The translations under genes were made by a program, and so were the position numbers. This document shows positions 47,003 to 58,462 of a stretch of DNA of 64,000 bases, piece after piece (positions within the stretch are counted from its first letter, which is position 1; the number at the start of each line of letters is the position of its first letter). The notes beneath the pieces were generated by a model that was given only the letters and a program-made list of their open reading frames with translations, was not told the DNA's origin and did no database searches. Origin of the DNA: Diadophis punctatus similis (lineage: Eukaryota; Chordata; Lepidosauria; Squamata; Dipsadidae); contig JALIGW010000005.1 of the NCBI GenBank assembly GCA_023053685.1, positions 33,556,980 through 33,620,979 on the forward strand, read 5' to 3'.

Positions 47003-47269
47003 TCAAGGTCCCTTCCAAGGTCCTTCTAGCCTTATGATTCTATTTTGATACTATACTGCCAGATTGAAAGATTTTAAACAATAAAAATATTATTAATCCT
47101 TTAACAAAAATAGGTAACATGTCCAGAAGACTGAGTTGTATTTAATTTTAATTTTTAAGACTTATTCTGAAAGGCAATTCAGGAAACTAGACACAAGAAC
47201 AGTTTTTTCCTCTCTGCTAAACAAATAATTCCCTCAACACTGTCAAACTATTTACTAAGTCTGCACTAC
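47003..47269. other. CR1-like tail scrap, otherwise nothing
   Basis: At 47008-47043 'ccttctagccttatgattct' repeats the CR1-like tail that lies at the other edge of arm A. The rest is unassigned. Confidence 0.5.
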
Positions 47270-47545
47270 TATTAATCTTCTCATCGTTCCCATCACCCAT
47301 CTCCTCCCACAAATGACTGTATGACTGTAACTTTGTTGCTTGTATACTTACAATTTATATTGACTGATTCCTAATATGATTTGATTGCTTATTTGTACCC
47401 GGACTATCATTAAGTGTTGTACCTTATGATTCTTAACGAACTTATCTTTTCTTTTATGTACACTGAGAGCATATGCACCAAGACAAATTCCTTGTGTGTC
47501 CAATCACACTTGGCCAATAAAATTCTATTCTATTCTATTCTAAAT
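47270..47545 (+). mobile_element. L3/CR1-like (Snake1-type) LINE 3' end
   Basis: The 3' untranslated region reads 'cccatcacccatctcctccc', 'atgactgtatgactgtaac', 'ttgtgtgtccaatcacactt' and 'ggccaataaaattctatt'. It ends in (ATTCT)n. The same 3' end occurs at 55450-55543. Tails of this family are reported to seed AATAG microsatellites in advanced snakes. No coding part. Confidence 0.85.
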
Positions 47546-48795
47546 TGTTAAAGTTACCTCAATATCCTTTCCATATAAACTTAGGGAAAACATTAGTAAA
47601 GACAAATTTATCAAAAAATATATAATCCTGCTTTGGCATTTGTAAATGTAATTTGTATCTCCCTAATCACTCAGAGTTCTTTGACAGTACCTGGAAAGAT
47701 TTTAATAGGAGGATCAGGTAGATAATTGTGTTTGTGGACTTTTAAAATGATTTGCAAAAAGTCCCTCACCAAAGCTTGTGAACAGACCTAGCAATTGTTT
47801 GATAAGCAACAGAAATCATTTTATGAATTAAACAAATTAAAACCAGAAAGCAAAAGCAATAATAAACTTATTTTTTATAACTAGTGGATATTATGTAAAT
47901 GATTATTAATTTTTATGCATATACATTATCTCCTGTACTAGAAGTAGAGTACCTGTTATGAAACATAACAGTAGTAAATTGCTAATGTCTTTCTGTATTG
48001 CTTCTGAATTTTCCATGGGTAATGAGCACTGGGAAAAACAAAGTGTAATGAAATAGATGTTTGGTCTACTTTACAAGAGTTCTTGTGACTTATAATTAAA
48101 CATAATTACACAATTATGACAGCATATTATCACTGAATGACTATAGAGTTAATTTAATTTTTAAAACTTCTGATTGCTAAAATCGAAACTAAATGTGCAT
48201 ATATTTCATAAATCAGTGGGGGTACAATGATTACCACTACTTAAAGAATCTGATTTATTTAAAGCAAGAAACAAATATATTGTTAAGATGAGAAAAACTC
48301 TCACTAGAGGCGAAAATGGATCTTTGCCCGGAATTCTGACATTAGAAATGAAACCGCAGTTTAAAGTTCTAAGTAAAAATATTTATTTGGTACAAAAACA
48401 ATAAATCCTCATTATTCTACATCTCTAATATAAAAAGGCACGTCTTGCTTCGATAGAAGCGAGGAACAGAAGGGTAGAACGGAGAAAGGAATGTGCACAT
48501 GCGTATTAGGAACATATCAATCACGTGCTCAGAAATAAACCATTATATTAGATAGGGATGCATCTCCCTGCATATACATGTAACAGGCAATATAAAAATC
48601 ACTGCCTGACATATATGCATACTGCAATGGAGGCTACTGTCATATTGGGGTCCATAGAGAGCTTATATTTTATAGGCAGTCAGAAAAGAATTGTAAGGGC
48701 CACTTCAGAAATATGACTAACATGTAGGATAGATCACGGAGATATTCAGGAATGAGGATGAACAAAATAATAATTTTCCTCCTAAAAAAACTTCA
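47546..48795. other. Nothing recognised
   Basis: AT-rich, no supported feature. Confidence 0.3.
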
Positions 48796-49323
48796 CAGGT
48801 AGTCCTTGAGATATGACCGTAATGGAGCCTCCAATTAAGGTCGCAAGTGATGATTGCCATTAAGCAAGATGGCCTCTTTAATGACCTCCCACCCTTGCTC
48901 TCCCTGATGCATCCATTAAACAAATTTGCAAGGTTTTAAGTGGAGGACATGGTGTCTTATGGGTGGGAGAGACCCTAGCATAGGTCTTTCTACTATGAAC
49001 CTCCCAAGGTATCCCCTATCCCCCCAAATATAACCCATATTCCACTTCCCTCTCCCACAGTCCCCGCAGGTCTTTTCATCCTCCACTGCATCCCAGCAGG
49101 CCTTAGGCCTAATTCCTACTCTAGCAGGCCCCACACCTTCCTCCTCAGTTGCCTTTTGAAGACCTCAAGACCTCATGTTGGGGAAGGAGTACAGGCACAC
49201 ATCCCTGGATTTTGGCCATCATTTTCAGTGTGCCTGAAATTTCTTGTGCTGTGGCTTTGGGGGAGGGTCTGTCATAATTTCAAATGGCTATTAATTGACC
49301 GGTCATATCTCAAGGACTACCTG
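48796..49323. mobile_element. Inverted-repeat element, CAGGTAGTCC family
   Basis: Starts CAGGTAGTCCTTGAGATATG and ends ATATCTCAAGGACTACCTG, inverted ends of at least 24 bases. Inside, 'gccattaagcaagatggcc' is family sequence; the centre (48930-49270) is C/T-rich and may be captured or unrelated. The flanks show no convincing duplication. Likely hAT-type and non-autonomous; a partial relative is at 52809-53069. Confidence 0.8.
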
Positions 49324-49940
49324 TATTCATTATAGAGTTTTAAAGTGCCTTAGAACACTGTCCACTCTAACTAGTGAGAAATTACTCTGTTTCTGTCCCA
49401 TGTATACCATATTGTCTTCTGAAGTGAAAAATTTCAGTGGAAGGGCAAAAAAGATTTGGTATCCGACAAGAGATAAAATGACATTGCCTCCAAAGTATGT
49501 TGAATAATTCATTGAATGTATTCTAGTTCTTTATAAGTCATAGGACAACTATAAATTTGAGTGCTCTGTTTATTTCATAGTAGCTGATATATTAATCATT
49601 ATAGAGATGAGCAGGACAAAGTCATTAAGCTTACTGCAGTGCTGAAGTATCACTACTTCAATGTTCTCTTATTATGCAAAATATGTTTAATAAAAGTTAT
49701 TATGTTTTTCCCCACTACAACAGCTCTAGCAATATTTATTTTTAAACATGCCAAAAGCAAAGATGAAGTTTGCCTTTCAGAAGATTTCTTAACTTTTCAA
49801 TTGTAGTTCTTCAAGAGTGCTTTAAACTACAAAGTATCCTAAGAAATCCTTGCCTAAATTGCAAATTTTAATGTCTTCTTAGCACTTAGACAATAAGAAT
49901 ACATTCACATGTTGGGAATTGGTTACAGATAAGCATCACA
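49324..49940. other. Nothing recognised
   Basis: No supported feature. Confidence 0.3.
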
Positions 49941-49950
49941 ATATGGTTCT

Positions 49951-49994
49951 GTGCTCACTTCAGCAGCACATATACTAAAATTAGAATAGTACAC
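49951..49994 (+). pseudogene. U6 snRNA 5'-end retro-fragment
   Basis: 'gtgctcacttcagcagcac' and 'atatactaaaatt' correspond to nucleotides ~1-43 of U6 snRNA, with about six changes. The rest of U6 is missing. Exact 10-base direct repeats tatggttctg flank it (49942-49951 and 49995-50004). There is no poly(A), so it looks like a tailless retrotransposed fragment. It is not a functional gene: the catalytic ACAGAGA region and 3' half are absent. Confidence 0.85.
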
Positions 49995-50004
49995 TATGGT
50001 TCTG

Positions 50005-50547
50005 GTGGCTAAATTATATCTCACGAGATTCCTAAGATTCATGCAGTAAGTATATGCTTAACAATATTGCACATTAAAACTTATTAAAGCTAATTTTACA
50101 GCTTTGAAATTTCCCAGTGGTATTTTTCAGGCAGGGTTAGTCCTCCTCTCAGAAGGAACAAAGCAATAATTTCAGGAGCTAATTGTTAGTGGCAGCAGTG
50201 GTAACTTTCTGTTATAATTCATGAAATCCTTAAATGTTTTCTGTGTCACAATATAGAGATGGCTATTATAAGTGATCTTGCTACCTGACATTTGGACCAA
50301 GGTTTAACTAACAATCTAGTTCCTTTATGTAAACCTGTTTTATCCTTTGCCTTATGCATAAAAATAATTGTGGTAATTTCAACAGAATTTATTATGCTTT
50401 CCATAATTCCCGAAGAAAAACTAGTTTCAGTGGGAATACTACCCTGTTTAAATTTGTTTGTATAACAGCAGTAAATTTTTATACTGTGATGACAGTGCTG
50501 TCTTATAAATATACAAATGAAATGTATATCTAAAATGAAAGTTAGTA
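50005..50547. other. Nothing recognised
   Basis: AT-rich, no supported feature. A 121-codon frame starting in arm B crosses it by chance. Confidence 0.3.
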
Positions 50548-51428
50548 ATACTGCAGGGAAAATACTACAACTGTTATAGTATTGGATTACTGCATCAAAC
50601 CAATGATCCATTCAATACAATATTACTTGGGAATTATGTAGTAACATTACTATTAATACATATTTCTCAAGTATCTTGTCAAGTATCTTAGGGTAGCCTG
50701 TGTCTAAGCAAAACAGCTCTAGCTTCCTCTTGACAGCTACCTGCAGTTATTCAGATATCACCTAAATTGAAGTTTCCTTATAACCATTATGATTAAAGTT
50801 TATCCTCCATTAATGTATCTAATTCCTTAAGAATAGGTTCTCTGCAATTTTGCAACCCATATATTGCCCTTTAAATGCAAATTTTCACTTTTCATCAAGT
50901 CAAGGTATAAATTATTCATTTCTTGGCATTGACCTTAATTCCATCAACTATAAAAGTACAATAAAATCATTATACGAATGCATACCTTTAGAAACATTTT
51001 TAAAGAAAAATCTACTTTGATATAAAATTCACTGTGTAATATTGATATTGTAAAAATATTCTTTATGTTTTTTTTAAATTACAGTTCTTGTAGAAACATA
51101 TTTACATACACACATATAATACAATTGACATTATAATGAAAATAAATACTGAAAATAGATATTCAGCTTTGTGGTCTATACATGCATTTCCTTTAATGAC
51201 GTGTTCCCTTTATTCTGGAATGGAATGGAATTCTATGTAAGAAGTGACCCTGTGTAATGGCAAGGACTCAAAGCAAGGAAAATCAAATCGGCATTCAGCT
51301 CAAATAGTTCCATAAAGGCAGGCTGTTACTATATTGTTATAATTATTATAATTTACTTACTATAATTTTCTGAAGAATACTCAGCAAATGCTGCTGGTTT
51401 AGGATCAATTTCAGCTTTAACTAAAAGC
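50548..51428. repeat. Inverted duplication, arm B (empty site)
   Basis: Reverse complement of arm A (45849-47002), separated from it by ~3.5 kb. The position of arm A's MITE is an uninterrupted 'cttgtcaagtatcttagggt' here (about 50685). It has no flanking CR1-like tails, unlike arm A. Confidence 0.95.
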
Positions 51429-51754
51429 CCAGGAATTGCCCAAATGTCATTGCAATGTGTTTCATAATTCCCCTTTTTTGTAAGCTGAACCCTGTAAAAT
51501 TGAATAATTCATTTTTTTCATGCTTTGACAATTCTGCTGTTATAGCTTCTAATCTGCAATGTCTATTCTATAGTTATTCTATAGGTAACTATTCCATAAT
51601 TATACTAAACATTCTAGTGTACCAATAACTATTGGAAACATTTTGCCAATTTATTCCATTATTTCTATATTTTAATTGTTCAAGCCAACATTTTACGAGC
51701 TTTTCCAGGTCCTTTTGACCTACAGTACTGTAATTTGATATTTCCACTTCTATA

Positions 51755-51835
51755 AATAAATTTATTTTATTTTATTTATATATTAAATTTATATACCACC
51801 CATTTCACCATCCAAAGCTACCTTGGGTGGTTTAA
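51755..51835 (-). mobile_element. L2-like LINE 3' tail
   Basis: On the minus strand 'gaaatgggtggtatataaat' plus an AT tail, the typical L2 3' terminus, ~80 bases only. Confidence 0.65.
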
Positions 51836-52808
51836 ATAAAACTTTGGTTGGTTGGTTTTAATTACATATGATATTACAGCTCTGAATCATTTCAGTTGCT
51901 GATCAAGTGAGACTTCTTCTAGTGCCACTTCCAAATTCTCTGACATAGCTACTTCTAATTTTCATCTTTAGACTTGAAGTTTTTAATTGAATCACTGAGC
52001 TATTTTGAAATCTGCCTTCAGAAATGTAATTAAGAAGCCGCACTTTCCTGTTTCTGTTATTCCCAGCTTTCCTTAGCAATTAAACATTCTGGGGCTTCCC
52101 CATTAAATCTCTTTTGTATGTAAGTGTGCTGGTATCTTAATAACGTTTATTTTATTTACAAATACATAAGCAAAGGATAAGCAGCTTACAGATTGCTGTG
52201 AGCAAGATTTTCCTCAGAGAGCTACTTAGGCACTCCTCCAAGGCGTCAGTCCTACCATACCTAGTTTAGAAATTCTTAGTTCCTTCTTGGATTCTTCTGA
52301 CTGCAAAATGCTATTTTTCAGACCCTATTGTTGATTATGCTACTACTACTACTATTACTGTCATGCTGCTAAACTGTCCATTTAGGAAACATCTCAGTAA
52401 TTAAGACACATTAGCATTATTTTTTCAAAGACAATTAACTGGCCAGTCAAACTCAGAAAAACATTTTTCTTTTTTTTGTAAAAAGCAGATTTTTAAAGGA
52501 CCGTTTTAGTCAAATAATAATGTACATATAAAAGTATACAAATGTTCCATGAAACAGTAATGATGTAATTCAAAATCTACGTAACCTCACAGGCTGCTTA
52601 GCTTTCACTTAAATAATTAATCACTAGCAAGAAATTTACAAAAGGTTATATTAAATTAAATACAAAAGGTTATAGTATATTAAATCTGACCTGTTGTCTA
52701 AGAAATGCCAATAAGGAATAAGGGATTAAGGACTTGGCAGGGCTTCCACTGAGCATAAATAAGGGCAGTAACAATAGATAAGTCGAAGCAAAGATGCATG
52801 ATATTACA
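51836..52808. other. Nothing recognised
   Basis: No supported feature. Confidence 0.3.
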
Positions 52809-53069
52809 GCTGGTCTTTGACTTACATCCATTCATTTAGCGAGCATTCACAGTTACAATATGGCACTGAAAAGGTGAATTACGACTAGTCCTCATACTTA
52901 TGAATGTTGTAGCATTCCCATGGTCATGTGATCAAAATTTGGGCACTTGGCAACAAATATGCATTTACAACAGTTGTAGCATCCCGGGATGACATGATCA
53001 CTATCTGCAACCTTCCCAGCAGGCTTCTGACAAGCAAAGTCAATGGAGAAAGCTGGATTCACTTAGCAA
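52809..53069. mobile_element. CAGGTAGTCC-family element, partial
   Basis: 'cagctggtctttgactta', 'atatggcactgaaaagg', 'cccatggtcatgtgatcaaa', 'tttgggcacttggcaac' and 'gcaaagtcaatgg' form the usual inner body of this squamate family. The right end is missing because another MITE begins at 53070. Confidence 0.7.
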
Positions 53070-53203
53070 CTGCAATGTCAAACTCGATCGCGTCACGTGA
53101 CATATCGTGATATATTACGCTTTTTGCCTTTGTGGAGCTGGGGTGGGTGTGGCCAGTGTGTGACACATCCGGTCCGTGGGCCCCCAGTTTGACACCCCGA
53201 TCT
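53070..53203. mobile_element. hAT-like MITE, GTGTCAAACTC family, worn left end
   Basis: 'aatgtcaaactcg' at the left and 'cccagtttgacacccc' at the right. The inner 'gtgtggccagtgtgtgacac' matches 22579-22711. It appears inserted into, or joined to, the element at 52809. Confidence 0.75.
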
Positions 53204-53398
53204 ATGTGATATAATGCATCAATGGACATAAAACACCCAAGTTTTCATCGTATGAATGTGCTCACTTTAATATTTATACTGTGTCCAAATTATTCATTGA
53301 TAGAGGACCTAATATTAAATTACAATTTTAAAATGGCCTTGGGCAAACTGCAAATGTATTCCAGAACTGCATCATTCACTATTACTGTATGTACATAG

Positions 53399-53654
53399 TA
53401 GGGGAGGGTTCCGGTTATGTTCGCTACCGGTGCGCATCGCGAGCATGCGCAGAAGTGAAATTGTGTCCCATCATGCAATTTCACTTCCGCAAATGCTCAG
53501 GACAACATTACAAGCCGAAACACAGTTGACGAGCTTCTCAGCTGTGCTTCGGAGGAAGAATAAAGGTCAGTATTCACACAAGGGCAGGTGGGAGGGCTTT
53601 TTCCCAACAGCTCAGGACGCGGAGAAGCGCCACACCGGTAGGAACCCACCACTG
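53399..53654. mobile_element. hAT-like MITE, CAGTGGTG family
   Basis: Left end TAGGGGAGGGTTCC (worn), right end GGTAGGAACCCACCACTG. Flanks gtacatag (53391-53398) and gtacgtag (53655-53662), seven of eight bases. It has 'gagcatgcgcagaagtg' (53441) and an inner inverted pair 'gaaattg..caatttcac'. Confidence 0.88.
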
Positions 53655-53699
53655 GTACGTAGGTATTAAGCACTATTTTAAATGTTATATTAGCAATAT

Positions 53700-53800
53700 T
53701 TAATTATATTTATTTATTTATTAAATGTGTAGGCTGCCCAACTTCATCACTGTTTGAAACTGATCTGAAATGGTTTAAAATAATAAAATAGAGAATAATA
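53700..53800 (-). mobile_element. L2-like LINE 3' tail
   Basis: 'atttatttatttattaaatg' followed by 'taggctgcccaactt' is the inverse of the L2 3' end. Confidence 0.6.
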
Positions 53801-54347
53801 GAAAAATGCACACACACAAACACAAACAACCCCCAAGGTCTGCCACCTAAGCTAGCAGATAGGTGAGTAATTTACTCTTCTGTTCTTTTAATATCAAAGC
53901 AGAACTACAGGGAAATGGAGAAAGTAGTAGTTGTGTCAGAGCTGGGGTATATCATCTTCCTATGAGCTCTGATAATGGCTGGAATAATATCAAAGCTAGG
54001 GAAAAGAAGCAGAGAGCTTTGCTTAAATATTCAGTTTATCTCTAAGAAATAGGTAAAGAATAAATATTGATGCAGAAGCTGCATTAAATTTTAATTTCTG
54101 TTGATTGTGTGTGCTTAAATTAAATATTCTTTATATCTCTGTACATGTGGAGTGATTGTATATATTTCTGTCTTGTGTGCATATATCAAGTTCTTTTTTT
54201 CTTTCAAAACTCTTGAGAAATTATCTGAATCTTGTAAAACTCAGCGCCTAAGAGAATTGTATTGAATTGTTGTAATGTTTTGATTTTTTTCCACTTTTAA
54301 CCAGTTTACTGACTGCTCTATATTATAAATTGGGCAGCTCTATATTC
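53801..54347. other. Nothing recognised
   Basis: AT-rich, no supported feature. Confidence 0.3.
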
Positions 54348-54349
54348 TA

Positions 54350-54938
54350 CGAGGGTGAGTCAAAACGTAATGCTATTTTCTTTAGAACAGGTATAATTAC
54401 CAACACAGGAACATGTAGCATACATCAAAATGAAGCTGGTCCTCTGTAGATCACATCCCTACTTCTCAACATAGTCACCGTTTCTCTCAATAGCAATGTT
54501 CCACCTTCGAATGAGAGCATGTATCCCTGCCTCATAAAATTCTGTTGACTGTTCTTTGAGCCACTTCTTCATTGCAGTTTTCACTTCCTCATCACTGGAA
54601 TAATGTTTGCCTCTCAAACCCTCTTTCATGGGGCTGAAGAGATGATAGTCTGAAGGCGCTAAATCTGGTGAGTATGGAGGATTATTATTCCAGTGACGAG
54701 GAAGTGAAAACTGCAGTGAAGAAGTGGCTCAAAGAACAGTCAACAAAATTTTACGAGGCAGAGATACATGCTCTCATTTGAAGGTGGAACATTGCTATTG
54801 AGAGAAACGGTGACTATGTTGAGAAGTAGGGATGTGATCCACAGAGGACCAGTTTCATTTTGATGTATGCTACATGTTCCTGTGTTGGTAATTATACCTG
54901 TCCTAAAGAAAATGGCATTACATTTTGACTCACCCTCG
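54350..54938. mobile_element. Palindromic mariner: two transposase 3' halves head to head
   Basis: Ends CGAGGGTGAGTCAAAACGTA and TTTTGACTCACCCTCG, flanked by TA (54348-54349, 54939-54940), as for mariner. The minus strand of the left arm (54350-54683) encodes the transposase C-terminus: 'PPYSPDLAPSDYHLF', around the third catalytic Asp, then 'AIERNGDYVEK' and a stop. The right arm (54684-54938) carries the same 3' half inverted, starting 'attattccagtgacgagg', ~95% alike by eye. The N-terminal DNA-binding part and two catalytic Asp residues are missing, so no active enzyme is made. Confidence 0.92.
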
Positions 54939-54940
54939 TA

Positions 54941-55377
54941 GCTCTTTAATATTGCATACTCACAATTCTAAGATTTTTAAAGTTTGAAGGGGGATTTTAT
55001 ATACTTCTTTATCTCTTATGAGATTAGTCTGTCTCTCAAGAGTGCGAAAGAAAGACTTCTGTCTTGAGTCATATGCTTAATTCTACATAAATGGGACAGG
55101 AAATGGTACTGAAGCAATTATTTCATATTTCTGTTTTTACTCACCAAAAAGGCAAAAGACTGGGAGACATCTATATTATTCCCAAATCACAGGCTGGTGA
55201 GGAAGAGAGGGAAAATGCCAGGTTATCTCCAACTCACATCTCCTTTAAAAGGTAAATAGTAGCTGCAGAAACTATCAGGAGATGTTTTGAAAGACTGAAA
55301 AAGTTTATGTAAGAGAAAGTTCTTCCACCCTATGTGATCAGCTCTGCTTAGTACATCCCTGTAAATAAGCATTTATA
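54941..55377. other. Nothing recognised
   Basis: No supported feature. Confidence 0.3.
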
Positions 55378-55385
55378 GACATAAA

Positions 55386-55854
55386 CAGAGGTGGGTTTGG
55401 ACTGGTTCACCCGAACTGGTAGCAAGCCGCTGGTGATGTCACGATAATGAGAGCATATGCACCAAAGACAAATTCCTTGTGTGTCCAATCACACTTGGCC
55501 AATAAAGAATTCTATTCTATTCTATTCTATTCTATTCTATTCTATAATGTCACAGAACCGGTTCTGTCTGTTCTGGTCTGCAAACACCGCCATCTTTTTT
55601 TGGAATTTTTTTGGATTTTTGGGGGGGATTTGGGGGGGATTTTTCCCCAGGTTTTTTTCTTCTGTGCATGCGCAGAAGCCGAGTTTCCGTCACTGTGCAT
55701 GCGTCACCATCTTGTTTCCGGCTTTTTAAAAAAAAATTGGGATTTTTCAGCACTGTGAATGCACGCACGCGAAGCACACGAGCGCCCACGAAGCGCGGCC
55801 ATGCAGCATGGGAGGAAGCGAACAGGCAGCGAGGTAAGTTAGAATCCACCCCTG
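55386..55854. mobile_element. hAT-like MITE, CAGTGGTG family, with L3 insertion
   Basis: Starts CAGAGGTGGGTTTGGACTGG and ends TTAGAATCCACCCCTG. Exact 8-bp duplication gacataaa at 55378-55385 and 55855-55862. An L3-type tail (55450-55543) splits it. Holds 'tgtgcatgcgcagaagcc', a second 'gtgcatgcgtcacc' copy and 'gcgaggtaagttag'. Confidence 0.94.
55450..55543 (+). mobile_element. L3/CR1-like LINE 3' end nested in MITE
   Basis: 'gagcatatgcaccaaagac', 'ttgtgtgtccaatcacactt', 'ggccaataaagaattctatt' then seven TTCTA units. Six-base duplication ataatg flanks it (55444-55449, 55544-55549). Removing it restores a normal MITE ('gatgtcacgataatgtcac', compare 42360). It is only ~95 bases, an extreme 5' truncation. 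Confidence 0.9.
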
Positions 55855-55862
55855 GACATAAA

Positions 55863-57837
55863 ATAAAGATTCAAGAAGCAGGTCATATCTCTTTTTGAGA
55901 GAGATACAAGCTTTTTTGCTTTATTCTAATCCAGGGTGGCAATTCATGCTTTTCAGACAACAGGAAACTTCCATCTCCATTATGAGTTTCTTGAAGTCCC
56001 TGAAAACCCTGGTAGTGAAACTCAGCTGCATTAAATTTCTGAATCAGCTTAAAAAAAAGAGACACTAACTCTTCTCTATGGACATGGGTGCTTTTGTTTC
56101 TATAGTTTAAGTTTGAAAAACTGTTTACCCAAAAAGGATGAATTGGCCTGGAGAAAAAAAAATTAGATCAATCCATTTTATACATAGTAGTCCCATCCAC
56201 ATCAAGCTTTTGCTGTCCAATTCAATAAAATCAGAAATCAGAATACAATGCCATAGTCTGTATCTCATATAAATTATTCTTGATTATTTTTTCTTAATAA
56301 ATAAAAGTTATGTAATAGCATTACAACAGGATTTTACATTGATTGGGGTTATATAATGTGCCATACCAGCCTTAACTTTGAATTCTGGAATCTCAGTCAA
56401 ACTTTCAGTTTTCATTTTAAAAGTTAACTTTATTTAATTTTAGAGAAGTTCATGTTAAAATGAGTTTAAATCTTTTTCTCTAGATAAGACTGTTGTGCTA
56501 AGGACAACATATTACAGTAAACAGCACCAGATGTTTATTTCTGTTGGAGCTGTTGCTGCTGTACCTATTATCTAAAAAGGCATGGCCTTAGATTTGATCA
56601 AATGTTTGCTTTCTAATTTAGCCTTGTGCTGTTGTTTTAATGATGGAATGCCAAAGAACCCAGAATTATTTAAAACCAGTTTGTAATTTGAATCACTTGC
56701 TCTTATTTTGCCCTACAGACACTGAGTTCTGGTATGATCTGGCAAATAAAATAAGCTCAGTTCTGGGAACATAGTATTATAATGACCTCTAAACCTCAGG
56801 GCAAGGTGACTTTAATGAATAATAGTATGTAAACAGATTACAGATTAAGTTGCCTTTTAGTGGAAATGCTATTGGCTAAGAGAATATAATTCTCATTACC
56901 AGTAAATGTGATATTTGCTAGTTGGAACGTGTGCAGCAAAATAAGTACATCTGAGATTAAAATAACATCTCAGCTATATATTATTTATAGGTTAAAGGTC
57001 AGAATGGCTGTGTTTGGCAGACTGTATTTTTCTAATATAAGCCTCAATGTTTTTTTCTTTAGCTTCAAAAATGTTAACTGCACTACATTTTCTTAATGAT
57101 ACCCTGGAAATAATTGCTGTCATATGGAATTCATTCTGCAATATGATTTTTTTACAGTATGGTGAAAATGGCCCTTTTTGATTTTGAAATGAAGGTCAAG
57201 TTGAATTGATGATTGAAACTGACAATAGGCAGACAATAGTCCCCAATTCTGCTGTTCAAAAAAATCTTTCAAATAACCAATGAATTACAAATAAGTGGTG
57301 CATTTTATAAACATAGTACATAGCCAGTCAATTAAAATGTAATCTGTCTCACATTTTAATAGTAAATACAATCAATAGCAGGAGGCTAAACTATTGATAT
57401 ACTCGCCCTGGTATACATACATATGATGACAAAAAATAGCAAGGGTCAATCTCATCATTGATTTAATGTGTCAAAAAAGTAGTGACTAATCAGCTCTTAA
57501 TTACATATATGTTGTGAAATACTTTTATTTTAACTAGAAAGCACTGTAAGGTTTCTGTAAACTAAGCAGTTTGAACCCACTGCAATTTCCAAGCAGTCTT
57601 TAAAGGAAGCTCAATGTAAACCATGTGGCAGTAGGCAGGTGAGAAGGAAGAGATGAGTCATAATAGCAAGTTCCTCTTGGCTCATGTAGAGCTCCAACTG
57701 GCATACCAGTTAAAGAGCAAAAGCTTTTCAGTCGTCTTCTCAGCAGAAAGTCTGTTAAATAACAACATATCTTATTTTAACCTTGATGAAATAAACCAAG
57801 TTTATATTCCTTTCTTTTACTTTAATAGTATGTAATG
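55863..57837. other. Long AT-rich stretch, nothing recognised
   Basis: About 2 kb without a named repeat or open frame; possible single-copy DNA. Confidence 0.35.
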
Positions 57838-57950
57838 GTATATTATTATTATGTTGAGTTGGAAGGGACCTTGCAGGTCATCTAGGCCAACCCCCTGCCC
57901 AAGCAGGAGACCCCACATCTGCTTCTACCTATAAGGATCACGTTGGGGAA
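57838..57950 (-). mobile_element. tRNA SINE with CR1-like tail, 3' part
   Basis: On the minus strand 'gatccttataggtagaagc' (edge of box B), 'ggtctcctgcttgggcaggg', 'ggttggcctagatgacctg', 'aaggtcccttccaact' and an ATAATAAT tail. Same family as 1395-1542. Confidence 0.82.
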
Positions 57951-58040
57951 CAGGAAAAGAGATGCTGATTATGTAACAATCGGACAAAAGAGGTAGGAGC
58001 TCTTAGTGATTTAATAATCATACAAAGCACTTAGGAAGGA

Positions 58041-58106
58041 GATTCTCCAAACTTGGCAACTTTAAGACTTGTGGACTTCAACTCCCAGAATTCTCCAGCC
58101 AGCTAT
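58041..58106. mobile_element. Half of a palindromic hAT-like MITE
   Basis: 'cttggcaactttaagacttg', 'tggacttcaactcccagaat' and 'ctccagccagc' match one arm of the elements at 58463 and 63577. The other arm is missing. Confidence 0.7.
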
Positions 58107-58462
58107 GCTGAAACCTGAAAAAAAGAGGAGGTGCTTTGAGGAATAACAGAGAGGTGCAATGTTTATATAAGCTCCAACGGTCTTTCTCCAAATCTTTTTC
58201 AGAGCATGCATATTTCTCACAAACTTCATTTCTGATGTTATATCAATGCCTTGACAATACATTGTCATACAAGTCAGCTTTGATTACAAATTCTAAATTC
58301 TGAGGTGGGAGATACCCTTCCATCCATATCCTGTAACATAAATGCACATAACTATCAAACTCCTTCTAGTCCTTTTTCCTCCTCTTTCTAACTGGTCTCT
58401 ATAGGCACTTGCCTGGCCTAGGAAAATCAGCTTTGATCTGGGGAGGCAATTTCAGTCTAGAA

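Noticed and set aside
48796..48803. 8-bp duplication for the CAGGTAGTCC element
   Set aside because: aaacttca and tattcatt do not match, so I list the element without a target duplication.
49951..49994. U6 snRNA gene
   Set aside because: Only the first ~43 nt are present, flanked by target duplications; it lacks the catalytic part.
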